This document shows positions 1 through 9,591 of a stretch of DNA of 64,000 bases, piece after piece (positions within the stretch are counted from its first letter, which is position 1; each line of letters begins with the position of its first letter). The position numbers and the translations under genes are program-made. The notes under the pieces were generated by a model. It was not told the origin of the DNA and made no database searches. It saw only the letters and a program-made list of their open reading frames with translations. This DNA comes from Acidimicrobiia bacterium (GTDB taxonomy: Bacteria > Actinomycetota > Acidimicrobiia > IMCC26256 > JAGNEX01): contig JACJWE010000001.1 of NCBI GenBank assembly GCA_020637365.1, forward strand, positions 1,332,001 to 1,396,000, written 5' to 3'.

Positions 1-360
1 CCCCGCCTTCAGCCCCACGAATCTCGACGATGACGTTCTTGTCCGCGTTCGGATCTTGGGGCAGCAACAGCAACTGGAGATCGGCTTCGGCTTCCTCCAG
101 CTCCGCCGACGTCTCCTTGATCATGTCGCGAAGCTCTGCCTTGCCCTCTGAGGTGGGCTCTTCCTCGAGGAGATCCCCCATCTCCGCGACGTCCTCGGTG
201 AGTTGACGAACTTTTCGGCCAGCATCCACGACGCCCGCAGGTGGGCATGCCGGCGGCCAGCGTCACGTGACGCGGCCCGGTCACCCCCGACAGAATGGAG
301 GGAAGGTTGGCTTCGAGCTGGTCGAGCTCGGCCTCGAGTTCGGGGGAGTCGTTCGAGCAT
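1..360 (-). CDS. prfA: Peptide chain release factor 1, N-terminal part (runs off the window; frameshifted)
   Basis: Releases the finished protein at UAA/UAG stop codons. The minus strand from about 233 to 1 reads a helical segment starting VVDAGRKVRQLTEDV, through KAELRDMIKETSAELEEAEA, to LLLLPQDPNADKNVIVEIRG, the strongly conserved RF1 region just before the GGDEA segment. The N-terminus from ATG 360 can be rebuilt only by three single-base corrections: one extra base in the five-base run 342-346, one missing in the run 284-288, and one missing near 231. Reading across them gives MLERLPELEAELDQLEANLP, then DRAASRDAGRRHAHL, then the main frame. The rest of the gene lies beyond base 1. It is the last visible gene of the rho-rpmE-DUF1385 minus-strand run, 36 bp after the preceding gene. 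The gene is essential, so the breaks are probably sequence errors. The family assignment is secure; the exact start is inferred. Confidence 0.85.
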
Positions 361-396
361 GAGTCGGAAGGCTAGCTGGCCACGAACAACCGACCG

Positions 397-1641
397 TCAC
401 CCAGTCGCCTTCGAACCGGATGCCACCGAACTCTCGGCGGCGTCTCCGGTCGTGTCCTCATCGGCGTCGACGCTGGCCAAATCGCGATCCACGAGACCGA
501 TCACTTCCAACGTCACTGGCACCGCAGGTGCAAGCAACGCCAAACCTTGGGTGAGGAATCCATGTGCATCGGACTTCGCCACCAGGACGTGGACACGAGG
601 CTCGGCAGGGCCACCTGCGCGAAACCTGACCCAACCCATAGCCACATCTGTCATGACCCTCGAGATCCCCACCGGCGGTACCGATCAACAGGTCGGGTCC
701 GGCTTGAGCGAAGGCCGCCCCTCGCTCGAGGAGACCTCGCCCCTGGGCGCGGAGGGCAGCCACTCAAATCGGCCAGGCAGCGGCCGTCCATCGATGGCTC
801 CGCTGCGTCGCACCTCGTCGAGCAGGCGAGTTTCTAGGCGCAACCGGGACAACGGATGAGAACCACTGAGCGGACGGAGCTCGGCGACCAGCTCGGCGAG
901 GTCACCGAGTTCGGCTTCGACGGCCAAGGTGTGTTCGGGTCCAAGCGCGAACTGGCCAAGCAGTTCACGGCGAGCATCTCGATCGTGTTCCCCGACCCCG
1001 ACGTCGAGCAGCAGACCATCGTCATGTGGTGCGGCGGAGACGGCAACCAGTTCAACACCCCAGCACCACAACGCCGGGTTACCTCCAGAGCCAGGACCCC
1101 AGACGAGTTCGGCTCGAGGGTTGGTGAGCGCTGCATTGTGGCGTTCCACGATGCCGTCGAGCACCAAAGCGGCCTGATGAGCACGCCCTTGGAGCGAGTC
1201 ACGCCACGTCGGCCAATCGACCGGTCGCAGCGGCTCGGCGCCAGCGACGATCTTGGCGACGTCATCTTCTGACAGATCAACGAGTTCAACACCGTCGGCC
1301 TGGAACACGGCGCAGGGTATGGAGAGGGTGGACGACAGCGACGCGAGTCCGAGATCACCTTCTGTGGCGTCTCGCGGCCGAATGAGATTCAGTTGTGTGG
1401 CACCGGCGCGGCTGGCCCACATGACCGCAGCACCGAGCCGAGACTCATCTGGATTGTACGACCACGCCCACACCGCTCCATTTGCATCGAATCCGCAGAT
1501 GAGTCCGGCGGCCGCAAGCTGGGGCTCTCCCGGATCGATGGCCGCACCGATGCTGCGGGTCAAACCGGTGAGACGTGCGCGTTCGCGAGCGATCAGGCGT
1601 TCCGTCGCTGGTGGTTGGTCGGTGAACATCGCGTCCGACAT
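397..1641 (-). CDS. Unrecognised protein encoded between the DUF1385 gene and prfA (two compensating frameshifts)
   Basis: I do not recognise a family. The intact 318-residue frame starts MSDAMFTDQPPATERLIARE and ends early at a TGA (685-687). Two opposite single-base shifts restore a longer product: one base appears missing in the C run 740-743 and one extra in 657-659. The restored path reads RGLLERGAAFAQAGPDLLIG, then MTDVAMGWVRFRAGGPAEP, and ends SSVASGSKATG just before prfA, giving about 414 residues. The protein is soluble, with no signal peptide or membrane segment. It is rich in acidic residues and Ala/Leu, and has a central LVWGPGSGGNPALWCWG stretch. Its place between yqhQ-like and prfA genes on the same strand suggests cotranscription with translation genes. 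Coding character is well supported by codon usage and by the way both corrections recover hydrophobic, structured sequence. Confidence 0.7.
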
Positions 1642-1803
1642 AGGAGAACCTCATCTCGCTTTCGGGGGTCGTGTCCGCAGGTTGTCGCCAGGCGCTTATG
1701 TCTTCGTCGCTGAAAGCGGTCCACACGTCCGTGGTGCTGCTCCGTCGATCGTGATGGTGCAAGACCGCCCGGTCGTTGCGGTGTGCGAGCCTGACGAGGA
1801 ACG

Positions 1804-2736
1804 CTACGAACCGAGCGCCGGTCTCCAAACGAGGTCGGGGGACGTCGCTCGTTGCGCTACCGATTCGGCCTGTTGAGCGGTCAGGACGGCCTCTACCGAC
1901 ACGAGTGCGACTGCGACCTGATCATCATCGGGTTCGCGGGTCGTCAAGCGCTGCAGCGACAGGCCTGGGAGCATCAGGAACCGGACCCACGGCTTGTCCG
2001 CGTGATTGGCGGCTGCACGAATGACTTCATATGAAAGCCCGGCGACGAGAGGGATGCCAAGCACGCGGCTGGCGATGAGCAACGCCCAGCCAGGGTTGCC
2101 GAACAAGGCATGGGAAGCAATGCTGATCACCATGACGGTCAACAAAAAGTTGGTGCCGCAGCGAATGTGTTCCGTCGAATAGCGTTGGGCCGCTTCGACG
2201 GTGAGAGGGTCACCGTTCTCGTAGGCGGCGATCGCCTTATGCTCGGCGCCGTGGTACTGAAACACCCGGCGGATGTCGGGGATAAGGCCGATGGCGATGA
2301 TGTAGCCGAGGAACATCGTCAGTCGGATAAGCCCCTCGACGACGTTGAACCGGAGCGTCGAATCGGTGAAACTACCCAAGGACTTCGAGATGATTCCGGG
2401 GGTCAACATGAAGACCGCAGCGAAGATCGTCATGGCGATCACCATGGTCATGCGGGTCGCCGCCTCGCTCGGCTGATCCTCTTCTTCTTCCATCGCTACC
2501 TGCGCAGACCAGTTGAGCGCTCGGTAGCCAATCGACAACGACTCCCACAGGGTCGCGACCCCACGAACGAGGGGAATCTTCTGATAGCGATTCGCCCAGC
2601 GGGGGGCATCGTGGACGGTGACATCGATTTCACCGTCTGGCCTACGCACGGCGACGGCCCACGAATCGGTCCCCCGCATCATGACGCCTTCCATCACGGC
2701 TTGTCCGCCGAGGTAGCGCGTTGGCTCCGAGGCCAT
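1804..2736 (-). CDS. DUF1385 family membrane protein (YqhQ-like)
   Basis: A 310-residue integral membrane protein of the DUF1385 family. The function is not established; the conserved N-terminal GGQAVMEGVMMRG and the YHGAEHKAIAAYENG motif are family hallmarks, the latter looking like a metal-binding or catalytic histidine/glutamate centre. Hydrophobic segments lie around residues 95-120, 133-155, 200-220 and 225-245. ATG 2736 has a GAAGG ribosome-binding site a few bases upstream. In many Gram-positive genomes this family sits beside rpmE and prfA, and that neighbourhood is seen here. A Cys (in HIRCGTNFL) follows the EHK motif. Family confidence is high, biochemical role unknown. Confidence 0.88.
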   Translation of the reverse strand: MASEPTRYLGGQAVMEGVMMRGTDSWAVAVRRPDGEIDVTVHDAPRWANRYQKIPLVRGVATLWESLSIGYRALNWSAQVAMEEEEDQPSEAATRMTMVIAMTIFAAVFMLTPGIISKSLGSFTDSTLRFNVVEGLIRLTMFLGYIIAIGLIPDIRRVFQYHGAEHKAIAAYENGDPLTVEAAQRYSTEHIRCGTNFLLTVMVISIASHALFGNPGWALLIASRVLGIPLVAGLSYEVIRAAANHADKPWVRFLMLPGLSLQRLTTREPDDDQVAVALVSVEAVLTAQQAESVAQRATSPDLVWRPALGS

Positions 2737-2868
2737 CTCACCCTTCCCTTCGATTGCAACCGCTGAGTGAGATCCGGTGTTCGCTCACTGCTGGCGACAT
2801 GGATCCATGAGGCGATCCGTCCAGAGACGACAGGACTCAGCGCGAAACAAGGATTCTAGTGTCGAGAG

Positions 2869-2912
2869 TCAAAACACGTGGCGCACGTCTCGATGTCCCA
2901 GCTTGACCACGC
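2869..2912 (+). repeat. Dispersed intergenic repeat A, copy 1
   Basis: About 44 bases closely resembling 34930-34974. The central block CGTGGCGCACGTCTCGA is identical in both, and flanking bases match with a few substitutions and small gaps. The core CGTGGCGCACG has inverted-repeat character (CGTG/CACG). Both copies lie in intergenic DNA. Confidence 0.55.
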
Positions 2913-3010
2913 CCAGAGTCAAAGCGGGCAGGCACGCGGTCTGTCATGACTCAGGCACCGCCGACCGGCGAGGTTGATCGCCAGCAGGTCTGTGCTCAAA
3001 CAGCAGAGAC

Positions 3011-3034
3011 GCTGCCACCCGGACGGGTGGCAGC
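3011..3034 (-). terminator. Candidate hairpin terminator of rpmE
   Basis: Perfect 10-bp stem GCTGCCACCC/GGGTGGCAGC with a four-base loop, 34 bases after the rpmE stop codon. On the minus strand it is followed by GTCTCTGCTGTTTG, only weakly T-rich, so termination may be partly Rho-dependent. Confidence 0.65.
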
Positions 3035-3067
3035 GCTCCGGCTGGAATGATGTGGCTGACGTCGCCT

Positions 3068-3334
3068 CTAGGAAGCGTCCGCTTCGGTCGCTTCGGCTTT
3101 TGCGGCGTCCGCCTTGGCCTTTTTCTTCGCCTTGATCTGCTTGCTGTAGCGGCGCTGGAATCGCTCGACTCGTCCACCGGTGTCAACCAGCTTCTGCTTG
3201 CCGGTGTAGAACGGGTGGCACTCCGAGCACAACTCGACGCGCATCTCGTCGACGGTCGAGCGAGTCGTGAACTGGTTGCCGCATGAACATGTCACTCGAC
3301 AGTCGTCGTACTGCGGGTGGATTTCGGTCTTCAT
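3068..3334 (-). CDS. rpmE: 50S ribosomal protein L31, zinc-binding (C+) form
   Basis: An 88-residue ribosomal protein that bridges the large and small subunits. It starts MKTEIHPQYDDCRVTCSCG and carries the C+ zinc ligands, CSCG near residue 16 and CSEC near residue 37, so it is the zinc-replete form rather than the Cys-less paralogue. The conserved HPFYTGKQKLVDTGGRVERF follows. The tail from about residue 65 is a Lys/Ala/Glu-rich extension longer than in the E. coli protein and typical of actinobacterial L31. The ATG at 3334 is preceded by AGGAG eight bases upstream. It lies downstream of rho on the same strand, the common rho-rpmE-prfA order. Confidence 0.96.
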   Translation of the reverse strand: MKTEIHPQYDDCRVTCSCGNQFTTRSTVDEMRVELCSECHPFYTGKQKLVDTGGRVERFQRRYSKQIKAKKKAKADAAKAEATEADAS

Positions 3335-3471
3335 GGTGGTGTCTCCTGGCCTGTTTGGCCGGTGTTAACCGAGCAAGCCGGGTAATCATTCCCTGGCGAG
3401 CCTGGTCGTGGCACATCGGGCGCCGCGCGGTTTGCGACGGCGGTCTGGTGGTCGCCGAGTCAGCGGTCAAC

Positions 3472-5551
3472 TTACGCGGTGGGTGAGGGAGCCTTTGCGA
3501 TCTCGGTCAGGAACTCGTCGTTGGTCTTGGTGGAGCCCAGGCGGTCCATCAACAGCTCCAGACCAGCCCCGTCTTCGAGAGCATCGAGCACTCGTCGGAG
3601 CTTCCAGACCTGCTTCAGCGCATCGCGATCGAACAGCAGTTCTTCGTGACGGGTCGAGGACTGGCTGACATCGATCGCCGGATAGATCCGACGCTCAGCC
3701 AATCGACGATCGAGTTTGAGCTCCATGTTGCCGGTGCCCTTGAACTCCTCGAAGATGACTTCGTCCATGCGGCTGCCGGTTTCGACCAGAGCGGTCGCCA
3801 TAATGGTCAGCGAACCACCTTCTTCGGTGTTCCTCGCCGCACCAAAAAACTTCTTCGGCGGGTACAGGGCGGCCGAATCGACACCGCCCGACAGGATGCG
3901 TCCAGACGTCGGCGCGCCCAAGTTGTAGGCGCGACTCAATCGGGTGATGCCATCCAAGATGACGACGACGTCCTTGCCCAGTTCGACGAGACGCTTAGCG
4001 CGCTCGATGGTGAGCTCTGCGACCTGGATGTGCTGTTCAGGCGGACGGTCAAAGGTTGAGGCATATACCTCGCCGCGTTTGACGTGCCGACGGAAGTCGG
4101 TGACTTCTTCAGGACGCTCGTCGACGAGCAGAACGATCAGGTGGACCTCGGGGTTGTTCGCCTCAATGGCTGAGACGATCTCTTTCATGATCGTGGTCTT
4201 ACCGGCTTTGGGGGGCGACACGATCAGGCCACGCTGGCCCTTGCCGATCGGGGCCAACAAGTCGATGATGCGGCCAGCGGTGCGGTTTGGATCACCCGTT
4301 TCCATCTTGAGACGCTGATCGGGAAACAGCGGCGTCTTGTCGGAAAAGCTCGGCCGGTTCTTTGCTTGGTCGGCGCTGATACCGCACACCGTGTGGATCT
4401 CGACCATCGCCGGGTACTTCTCGGTGTTGCCCGGCGGACGGGTTGCCCCGGTCAGATAATCGCCTTTTCGCAGGCCGTACTTGCGGATCTGCGACGCCGA
4501 AACGTACGCGTCGCTCTTGCCGGGAAGCGGACCCGATGACCGAAGGAAGCCGTAGCCCTCTTCGCGGACTTCGAGCAGACCTTCGATAGGGACCGGATCG
4601 CCCTGGGGCTCATCGTCACGGTCACGGTTACGTCCGCGTCGGCGATTGCGCCGGTTGTTGTCTTGATTGTTGGCGTTCGTGTTGTTGTTCGAGTTGCGCT
4701 GACGGTTCTTGCGCTGGGAGTTATCCCGTTGGGAGTTATCCCGCTGGGAGTTGTCCCGCTGGCTTGCCTCACGGTTGGAGTTACCCGAACCACGGTTGTC
4801 GCCACCGCTCGAATCTTGATTGCGACCCCCCGATTGCCCGCCACCTTGTCCGTCCCGGTCCTTGCCACTTTTTTTACCGGAGGAGTCCTGAGGAGTGTTG
4901 TTCTGAGAACCCGAGCCCTGGGCACCACCGCTTCGAGCGGAGTCCTGCCGTTGAGAACGGTCATCCTTATCGGCCTCTGATCGGCCGGAGGCATTGACGT
5001 TGGACCCAGCGCTCTGCACAGGCGCTGCAGGACGCTTCGACCTGATCGAAGTGCGGGACTGCTGGGCCTTATCCGCCTCCGCAAACACCTCATCGTCGCT
5101 TAATGACGGCTGTGAGCTGCGGGCATCGGCCATCGGGTCAAAGCTGAACGACTGTGCACCCGTGTGCGAAGCGGGCGTCTTGGGTGTCGCATTCGGCGCG
5201 CCGGAACGAGGTTGTCCTTTGCGTTGGTCAGGACCTTGAGAGCGGGCTGGCCGTGCATCGCCCGCTCGTCGAAGCGCCTGTTTCCACACTGCGCGGCCCA
5301 CCTCCTTGGGACGCGCCGGAGCCCTTTGCGCGGTCCTGGGTTGCCGATCGCGCCGCCTGGGCACTTTCTTGGGGAGCAGCGCCGTTCCTCGAGGGGCTCT
5401 TGGGTTCGGCGCCGCCGCCGCCAGCTATCCGCTCGGCCAGCTCGGCTTTTTTCAACCGCGAAACCCCTTTGATACCCATGGCTCTCGCCATGCTCAAAAG
5501 TGTGTCCCTGTCCTTCTTCGCCAAGGAACTCGCGGAAGCTTGATCGCTCAT
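3472..5551 (-). CDS. rho: Transcription termination factor Rho with a long disordered insertion (one frameshift)
   Basis: Hexameric RNA-dependent helicase that ends transcription. ATG 5551 (GAGG eight bases upstream) opens MSDQASASSLAKKDRDTLLS, a classical Rho N-terminal helical domain. One extra base in the C run 5261-5263 shifts the frame; removing it joins that domain to the main frame, giving roughly 690 residues. Residues from about 60 to 270 are a low-complexity Gln/Asn/Arg/Gly insertion. RNA-binding and ATPase domains follow: the primary RNA-binding region with VREEGYGFLRSSGPLPGKSD, Walker A SPPKAGKTT, Walker B VVVILDGITRL, and the R-loop region KGTGNMELKLDR. All catalytic motifs are present, so the gene is functional apart from the apparent sequence error. 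Large insertions of this kind are usual in high-GC Actinobacteria. Confidence 0.95.
4716..4760 (-). repeat. Three 15-bp tandem repeats inside rho
   Basis: Three nearly identical 15-base units (GGGAGTTATCCCGTT and variants, plus strand) encode repeated NSQRD pentads in the disordered Rho insertion. Such repeats can change copy number by slippage without breaking the frame. Confidence 0.85.
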
Positions 5552-5895
5552 AAATGAGACCTCACGGGTAGCACTGATGTCGCGTTGGTAAAAAGTTCGC
5601 GGCATCACGGTGCAGTCGAATGCGTACGTCGCGCCTCGGAGTGGAGTAAACGCTTCCCTGAAGCGGCAGAACAGCCGAGGTGAACGAGACTGCGAGTCGG
5701 AAAACAGCGACTCGCCTCGAGGACAAAAAGCTTGTCCAGGTAGACCACACCCTAACCGATACGGTCCGCCACATGCAACGACCGTTGCTGACGGTGCCAC
5801 ATTGATAGACACCCCGACCGACGGCGACGGGCCGCACCAACGGCGATCGATGCAAAAGAGTCCGATCGCACCGGCCCCGCACGGAGGCCATCGAG
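5552..5895. other. Region upstream of rho
   Basis: About 340 bases between the rho start and the end of the ApgM-like gene, with no supportable gene. It presumably holds the rho promoter and leader. I see no clear riboswitch or strong -35/-10 pair. Confidence 0.5.
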
Positions 5896-7071
5896 CTATT
5901 TCAGGCCACTTCGAATCATGCGAGGCAGCAGGTCGTAGGCGACTTGGACCGGAGCGTTCGCTGTGAAGGCCTCGGTGAACTGTCCGCCGGGACCGTCCAC
6001 GGTCGAATCGACCATCATGTACGGCACCGGATCACTCGTATGGGTCTTGAGCGCGACAGGCGTTGGATGATCCGGCATCACCAACATGCGATATGGCCCC
6101 ATATCGGTCAGGCCTTCCAACAACGGCTCGAGAATCCTCGAATCCCAGTTTTCGAGCGCCTTGACCTTGGCATCAATGTCACCGTTGTGACCGGCCTCAT
6201 CGGATGCCTCAACGTGCAGCAAAAAGAAGTCGTCGTCCTGGAGGTGCCGCAGGGCCGCGTCGCGCTTTCCCTCATAGTTGGTGTCGTAGTAGCCAGTCGC
6301 ACCCTCGACCTCGACGACGTCGAGCCCCGTCAAGACGCCCAGACCGCGGAGCAGGTCGACGGCGGTCACCAAACCGCCTGACACGCCATATCGCTGGTCG
6401 AAGCGTTCCAGCTGGGGCCTTGTGCCTTGCCCCCACAACCAGATCTGTGTCGCCTCCGCCCCCCACTTCGGCGGCGACCGAGGACACGATCGGCACCGAA
6501 CGCTCCATCAATGAGATCAGTTGGGGAGCTGCTGGACCGGTCGGCAGGACGATCGGATCGTCACTGATGTCATGTGGCGGGCTGCACCGGGCCTCGCCGA
6601 GCTCTCGGGGAGCAACCATGATGTGGCGGTACATCACCCCGGGAACAAACCGAATTCCGTCACTTGACAGTTCTGCATTGACCGCTTCGATGATGGGCGT
6701 CGCCAATTCGGTCGGGATATGGCCCGCCGAGAAATCGGCTGCATGACCCCGTCGACGACGGTAACCAGATTGCAGCGATATGCGACCTCGTCGTCCGCGA
6801 GGTCTATACCCATCGCCCTCGATCGCGGCGGGACCTCGTCGATCGGAGCCCTACCCGTGTGATAGCGGGACGGGTCAAAACCCATGATCGCCATGTTGCC
6901 GACGTCGCTTCCCGGGGAAAGCCGGGGAATGACCGCTGCTCGCCCGACTTCTGCTCGGCTAGCGAGCTTCGCGAACGTCGGCATCGACGCATACTCAATG
7001 GGGGTGCGACCGCCGAGTTCACTCAAGGGTTGGTCAGCGGCACCATCGGGAACCAAGACGAGATATTTCAC
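5896..7071 (-). CDS. ApgM/alkaline-phosphatase-superfamily protein; phosphoglycerate mutase or candidate homoserine kinase (two frameshifts)
   Basis: Archaeal-type cofactor-independent phosphoglycerate mutase family. From GTG 7071 the protein starts MKYLVLVPDGAADQPL (metal-binding Asp) and carries the nucleophile loop PGSDVGNMAIMGFDP. The second domain keeps VEASDEAGHNGDID and MPDHPTPV, the metal ligands. Two single-base errors break it: a missing base near 6736-6737, where DGVM should continue into ADFSAGHIPTELATP, and one extra base in the run 6459-6464, where VAAEVGAEATQIWLWGQGT should be continuous. Reconstructed length is about 390 residues, normal for the family. Context is telling: hom and thrC are nearby on the same strand and no thrB is present. 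Some ApgM relatives beside thr genes have been proposed or shown to act as homoserine kinases. A glycolytic mutase remains possible. Confidence 0.82.
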
Positions 7072-7247
7072 CCGGCCGATGCTAACCGCACTCCCCGCTC
7101 GCCCGGTAGCGACTTTCGCGTGTCACCCGCCCGACAGCTCACGTCGTTCGCACGCCTCGCGTCCTGGCAGGCGAGAAGGCTGATGACATCAGCGGTCACC
7201 GCCCTGACAACAGAAGTTCACCGGCGCGGCGCGCGTAGTCTCATCCG

Positions 7248-8516
7248 ATGTCTTCGAGTCGTCGCTCTGTTTGGCTCTGCACCCTCGCGTTGATCGCCGC
7301 AGGCGTCGCATCCTGCGGCTCCGACGATGACGGCCTCAACGACGCCGACGCGGCGTCAACCCCGTCATCGGTTGGGGTAGCAACCCGTTCCTCCGATACA
7401 CAACCGGGGTCACCCCAAAACACCATCGCGGCGTCACCCACCTCGACGTCGAGCGCGGAACCGCTCGCGGAAGCTCCGAGCTTGCGCGTCACTCCCCTCA
7501 CACAAGCTGCCGACGATCCGGTCGACCTCGTACAGGATCCCGTCAGCGGTGACCTACTCATCGCGGAGCGTTCCGGCACAATCCGACGCCTCGGACAAGA
7601 CGGCGAACTTTCAGATCCGCTGATCGAGATGGCGGTCGCAACCGACATGATCGAACAGGGTCTGCTCGGCATGGTGTTCTCCCCAGATGGCGACTACCTC
7701 TACACCAACCGCGTCAACCCCGATCAGGTGACAGCGATCAAGGACTACCATTTCGTCGACGGCGTTCCCGTGGGAGACCCGATCCGAATCCTCGAAGTTC
7801 CTCAGCCGTACGAAAACCACAACGGTGGCGGAATGGCGATGGATGAGGCAGGACTGCTCTATATCGGTTTCGGCGACGGCGGCTCGGGTGGCGATCCCCA
7901 CAACAATGGGCAGGACGCCCAGACGGTGCTGGGCAGTTTGCTTCGCATCCGGCCGATCCCCCGGGAAGCCACGTATGAGATTCCAGCGGACAACCCGTTT
8001 GTCGACGGCCCCGGGGCGCCGGAGGTGTGGCACTTTGGTCTACGGAATCCTTGGCGGTTCTTTCTCGACCAAGAACGGGACCTGCTCTGGATTGCCGACG
8101 TTGGCCAGAACGTCGAAGAAGAGGTCAACGCCGTCGATCTGTCATCGTCTGGATTGAACTTTGGCTGGGCGGTCAAAGAAGGACTCACCGAGTATGAGCG
8201 ACCGCATACGCCGTGGGGGGCCGCGGACTTCACCGATCCCGTATACGTCTACGACCACGAAGACGGGCGCTGCTCGATCACCGGCGGTGTTGTGGCAACC
8301 GACGACGCGTCTCAAGATTGGTACCTGTTCGGCGACTACTGCTCATCGGAGATCTGGGCGATGAACGCCGATGCCATGAGCGACGGCGACGCTCCGGTCT
8401 ATCCGCTGCCCCAAACCCGGGTGCGCAACCCCGTCGCCTTCGCGCTCGACGGCGACGGTCAGGCCTACGTACTCGACCAGAGCGGGTTCATCGGCCGTAT
8501 TACGTTGAGCCGCTGA
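7248..8516 (+). CDS. PQQ-dependent sugar dehydrogenase-like lipoprotein (GSDH family)
   Basis: A 422-residue exported lipoprotein. A basic N-terminus and hydrophobic stretch end in the lipobox GVASC, making Cys23 the likely lipidated residue, followed by an acidic Ser/Thr-rich linker to about residue 80. The rest is a six-bladed glucose/sorbosone dehydrogenase propeller: EQGLLGMVFSPDGDYLY, NHNGGGMAMDEAGLLYIGFG, the calcium-site region GDGGSGGDPHNNGQ, GLRNPWRFFLDQ and LWIADVGQNVEEEVN, all typical of this family. The likely role is oxidation of a sugar or related alcohol at the cell surface using PQQ, but homologues often lack a known substrate. It stands on the plus strand between minus-strand thrC and the ApgM-like gene, and its stop lies 13 bp from the thrC stop, leaving no room for a separate terminator. 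Confidence 0.88.
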   Translation: MSSSRRSVWLCTLALIAAGVASCGSDDDGLNDADAASTPSSVGVATRSSDTQPGSPQNTIAASPTSTSSAEPLAEAPSLRVTPLTQAADDPVDLVQDPVSGDLLIAERSGTIRRLGQDGELSDPLIEMAVATDMIEQGLLGMVFSPDGDYLYTNRVNPDQVTAIKDYHFVDGVPVGDPIRILEVPQPYENHNGGGMAMDEAGLLYIGFGDGGSGGDPHNNGQDAQTVLGSLLRIRPIPREATYEIPADNPFVDGPGAPEVWHFGLRNPWRFFLDQERDLLWIADVGQNVEEEVNAVDLSSSGLNFGWAVKEGLTEYERPHTPWGAADFTDPVYVYDHEDGRCSITGGVVATDDASQDWYLFGDYCSSEIWAMNADAMSDGDAPVYPLPQTRVRNPVAFALDGDGQAYVLDQSGFIGRITLSR

Positions 8517-8529
8517 CGTTGCCGATATC

Positions 8530-9591
8530 TCAAGTACCGAGGATCGCGTCCGCGACGGCTTGTGCTGTCGCGTCGACGGTTTGAGCACCGGCAACCTGCG
8601 CAATGGCCTGGTTCGGGTCCTTCAAGCCGTGACCTGTGACCGTGCACACCACCTTCGCTCCCCTGGGTAGGCGACCAGCTCGGTGGAGTTGAGCGACGCC
8701 AGCGACCGACGCTGCGGATGCCGGTTCGACAAAGACGCCTTCGTTGGCTGGTAGCCAGCGGAACATCTCGAGGATCTGCGCATCGGTGACCGCCTCGATG
8801 CTGCCGCCCGATGCATCCCGAGCTTCGATCGCTCCGTCCCAGGATGCGGGATGGCCAATGCGGATTGCCGTAGCGACCGTTTCGGGATGATCGACGGGCT
8901 GTCCGTAGACCAGCGGCGCTGCCCCCTGGGCTTGGAAACCGTGCATTCGGGGCAGGTGGCTACTGAGGCCAGCATCGAAATATTCCTGATAACCCTTCCA
9001 ATACGCGGTGATGTTGCCCGCGTTCCCGACGGGGAGACAATGCAGATCAGGAGCATCGCCCAACACGTCGACGACCTCGAAGGATGCGGTCTTTTGTCCT
9101 TCAAGTCGATAGGGGTTGATCGAATTCACGACGGTGAAGTCACCGCGTTCACCGAGCTCGCGGACTATGTCCAGCGCTGCGTCAAAGCTCTTATCGATCT
9201 GGACGACTTTGGCGCCGTGGATCAGCGCTTGACTCAATTTGCCGAGCGCTACCTTGCCGCTGGGGACGATCACAGCGGCGGTCAGACCAGCCCGAGCCGC
9301 GTACGCCGCCGCAGCGGCAGAGGTGTTCCCCGTCGAGGCGCAGATGACCGCCGTAGCACCCTCGGCGTGAGCTTGGGTGATCGCCATCGTCATCCCACGG
9401 TCCTTAAAGGATCCCGTCGGGTTCATGCCCTCGAACTTCAAATAGATCTCGGCATTGAGATCCTCTGAGAGCCGACGCGCCGGTACGAGCGGCGTACCAC
9501 CTTCGTACAGGGTGACGACCGCTGTGTCCTCGCGCACGGGGAGGAACGAACGGTACGCCTCGATGACACCCGGCCAACCTGCTTGGTTCAT
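8530..9591 (-). CDS. thrC: Threonine synthase
   Basis: PLP enzyme converting O-phosphohomoserine to threonine. The 353 residues match the short actinobacterial form. The PLP lysine is Lys63 in NPTGSFKDRGM; the phosphate-binding STGNTSAAAAAYAARAG and the C-terminal VVCTVTGHGLKDP are conserved. The start ATG overlaps the hom stop by four bases (ATGA), so it is translationally coupled to hom. The substrate needs a homoserine kinase, and no thrB follows; see the ApgM-like gene at 5896-7071. Confidence 0.96.
   Translation of the reverse strand: MNQAGWPGVIEAYRSFLPVREDTAVVTLYEGGTPLVPARRLSEDLNAEIYLKFEGMNPTGSFKDRGMTMAITQAHAEGATAVICASTGNTSAAAAAYAARAGLTAAVIVPSGKVALGKLSQALIHGAKVVQIDKSFDAALDIVRELGERGDFTVVNSINPYRLEGQKTASFEVVDVLGDAPDLHCLPVGNAGNITAYWKGYQEYFDAGLSSHLPRMHGFQAQGAAPLVYGQPVDHPETVATAIRIGHPASWDGAIEARDASGGSIEAVTDAQILEMFRWLPANEGVFVEPASAASVAGVAQLHRAGRLPRGAKVVCTVTGHGLKDPNQAIAQVAGAQTVDATAQAVADAILGT

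Larger units (their letters stand above)
2737..3067. other. Intergenic region between rpmE and the DUF1385 gene
   Basis: About 330 bases without a supportable gene. It contains the rpmE hairpin at 3011-3034 and one copy (2869-2912) of a short dispersed repeat also found near 34930. Nothing else is recognisable. Confidence 0.6.

Noticed and set aside
5552..5812. Longer N-terminus for Rho
   Set aside because: The extension lacks conservation, while ATG 5551 has a good ribosome-binding site and opens the known Rho N-terminal domain.
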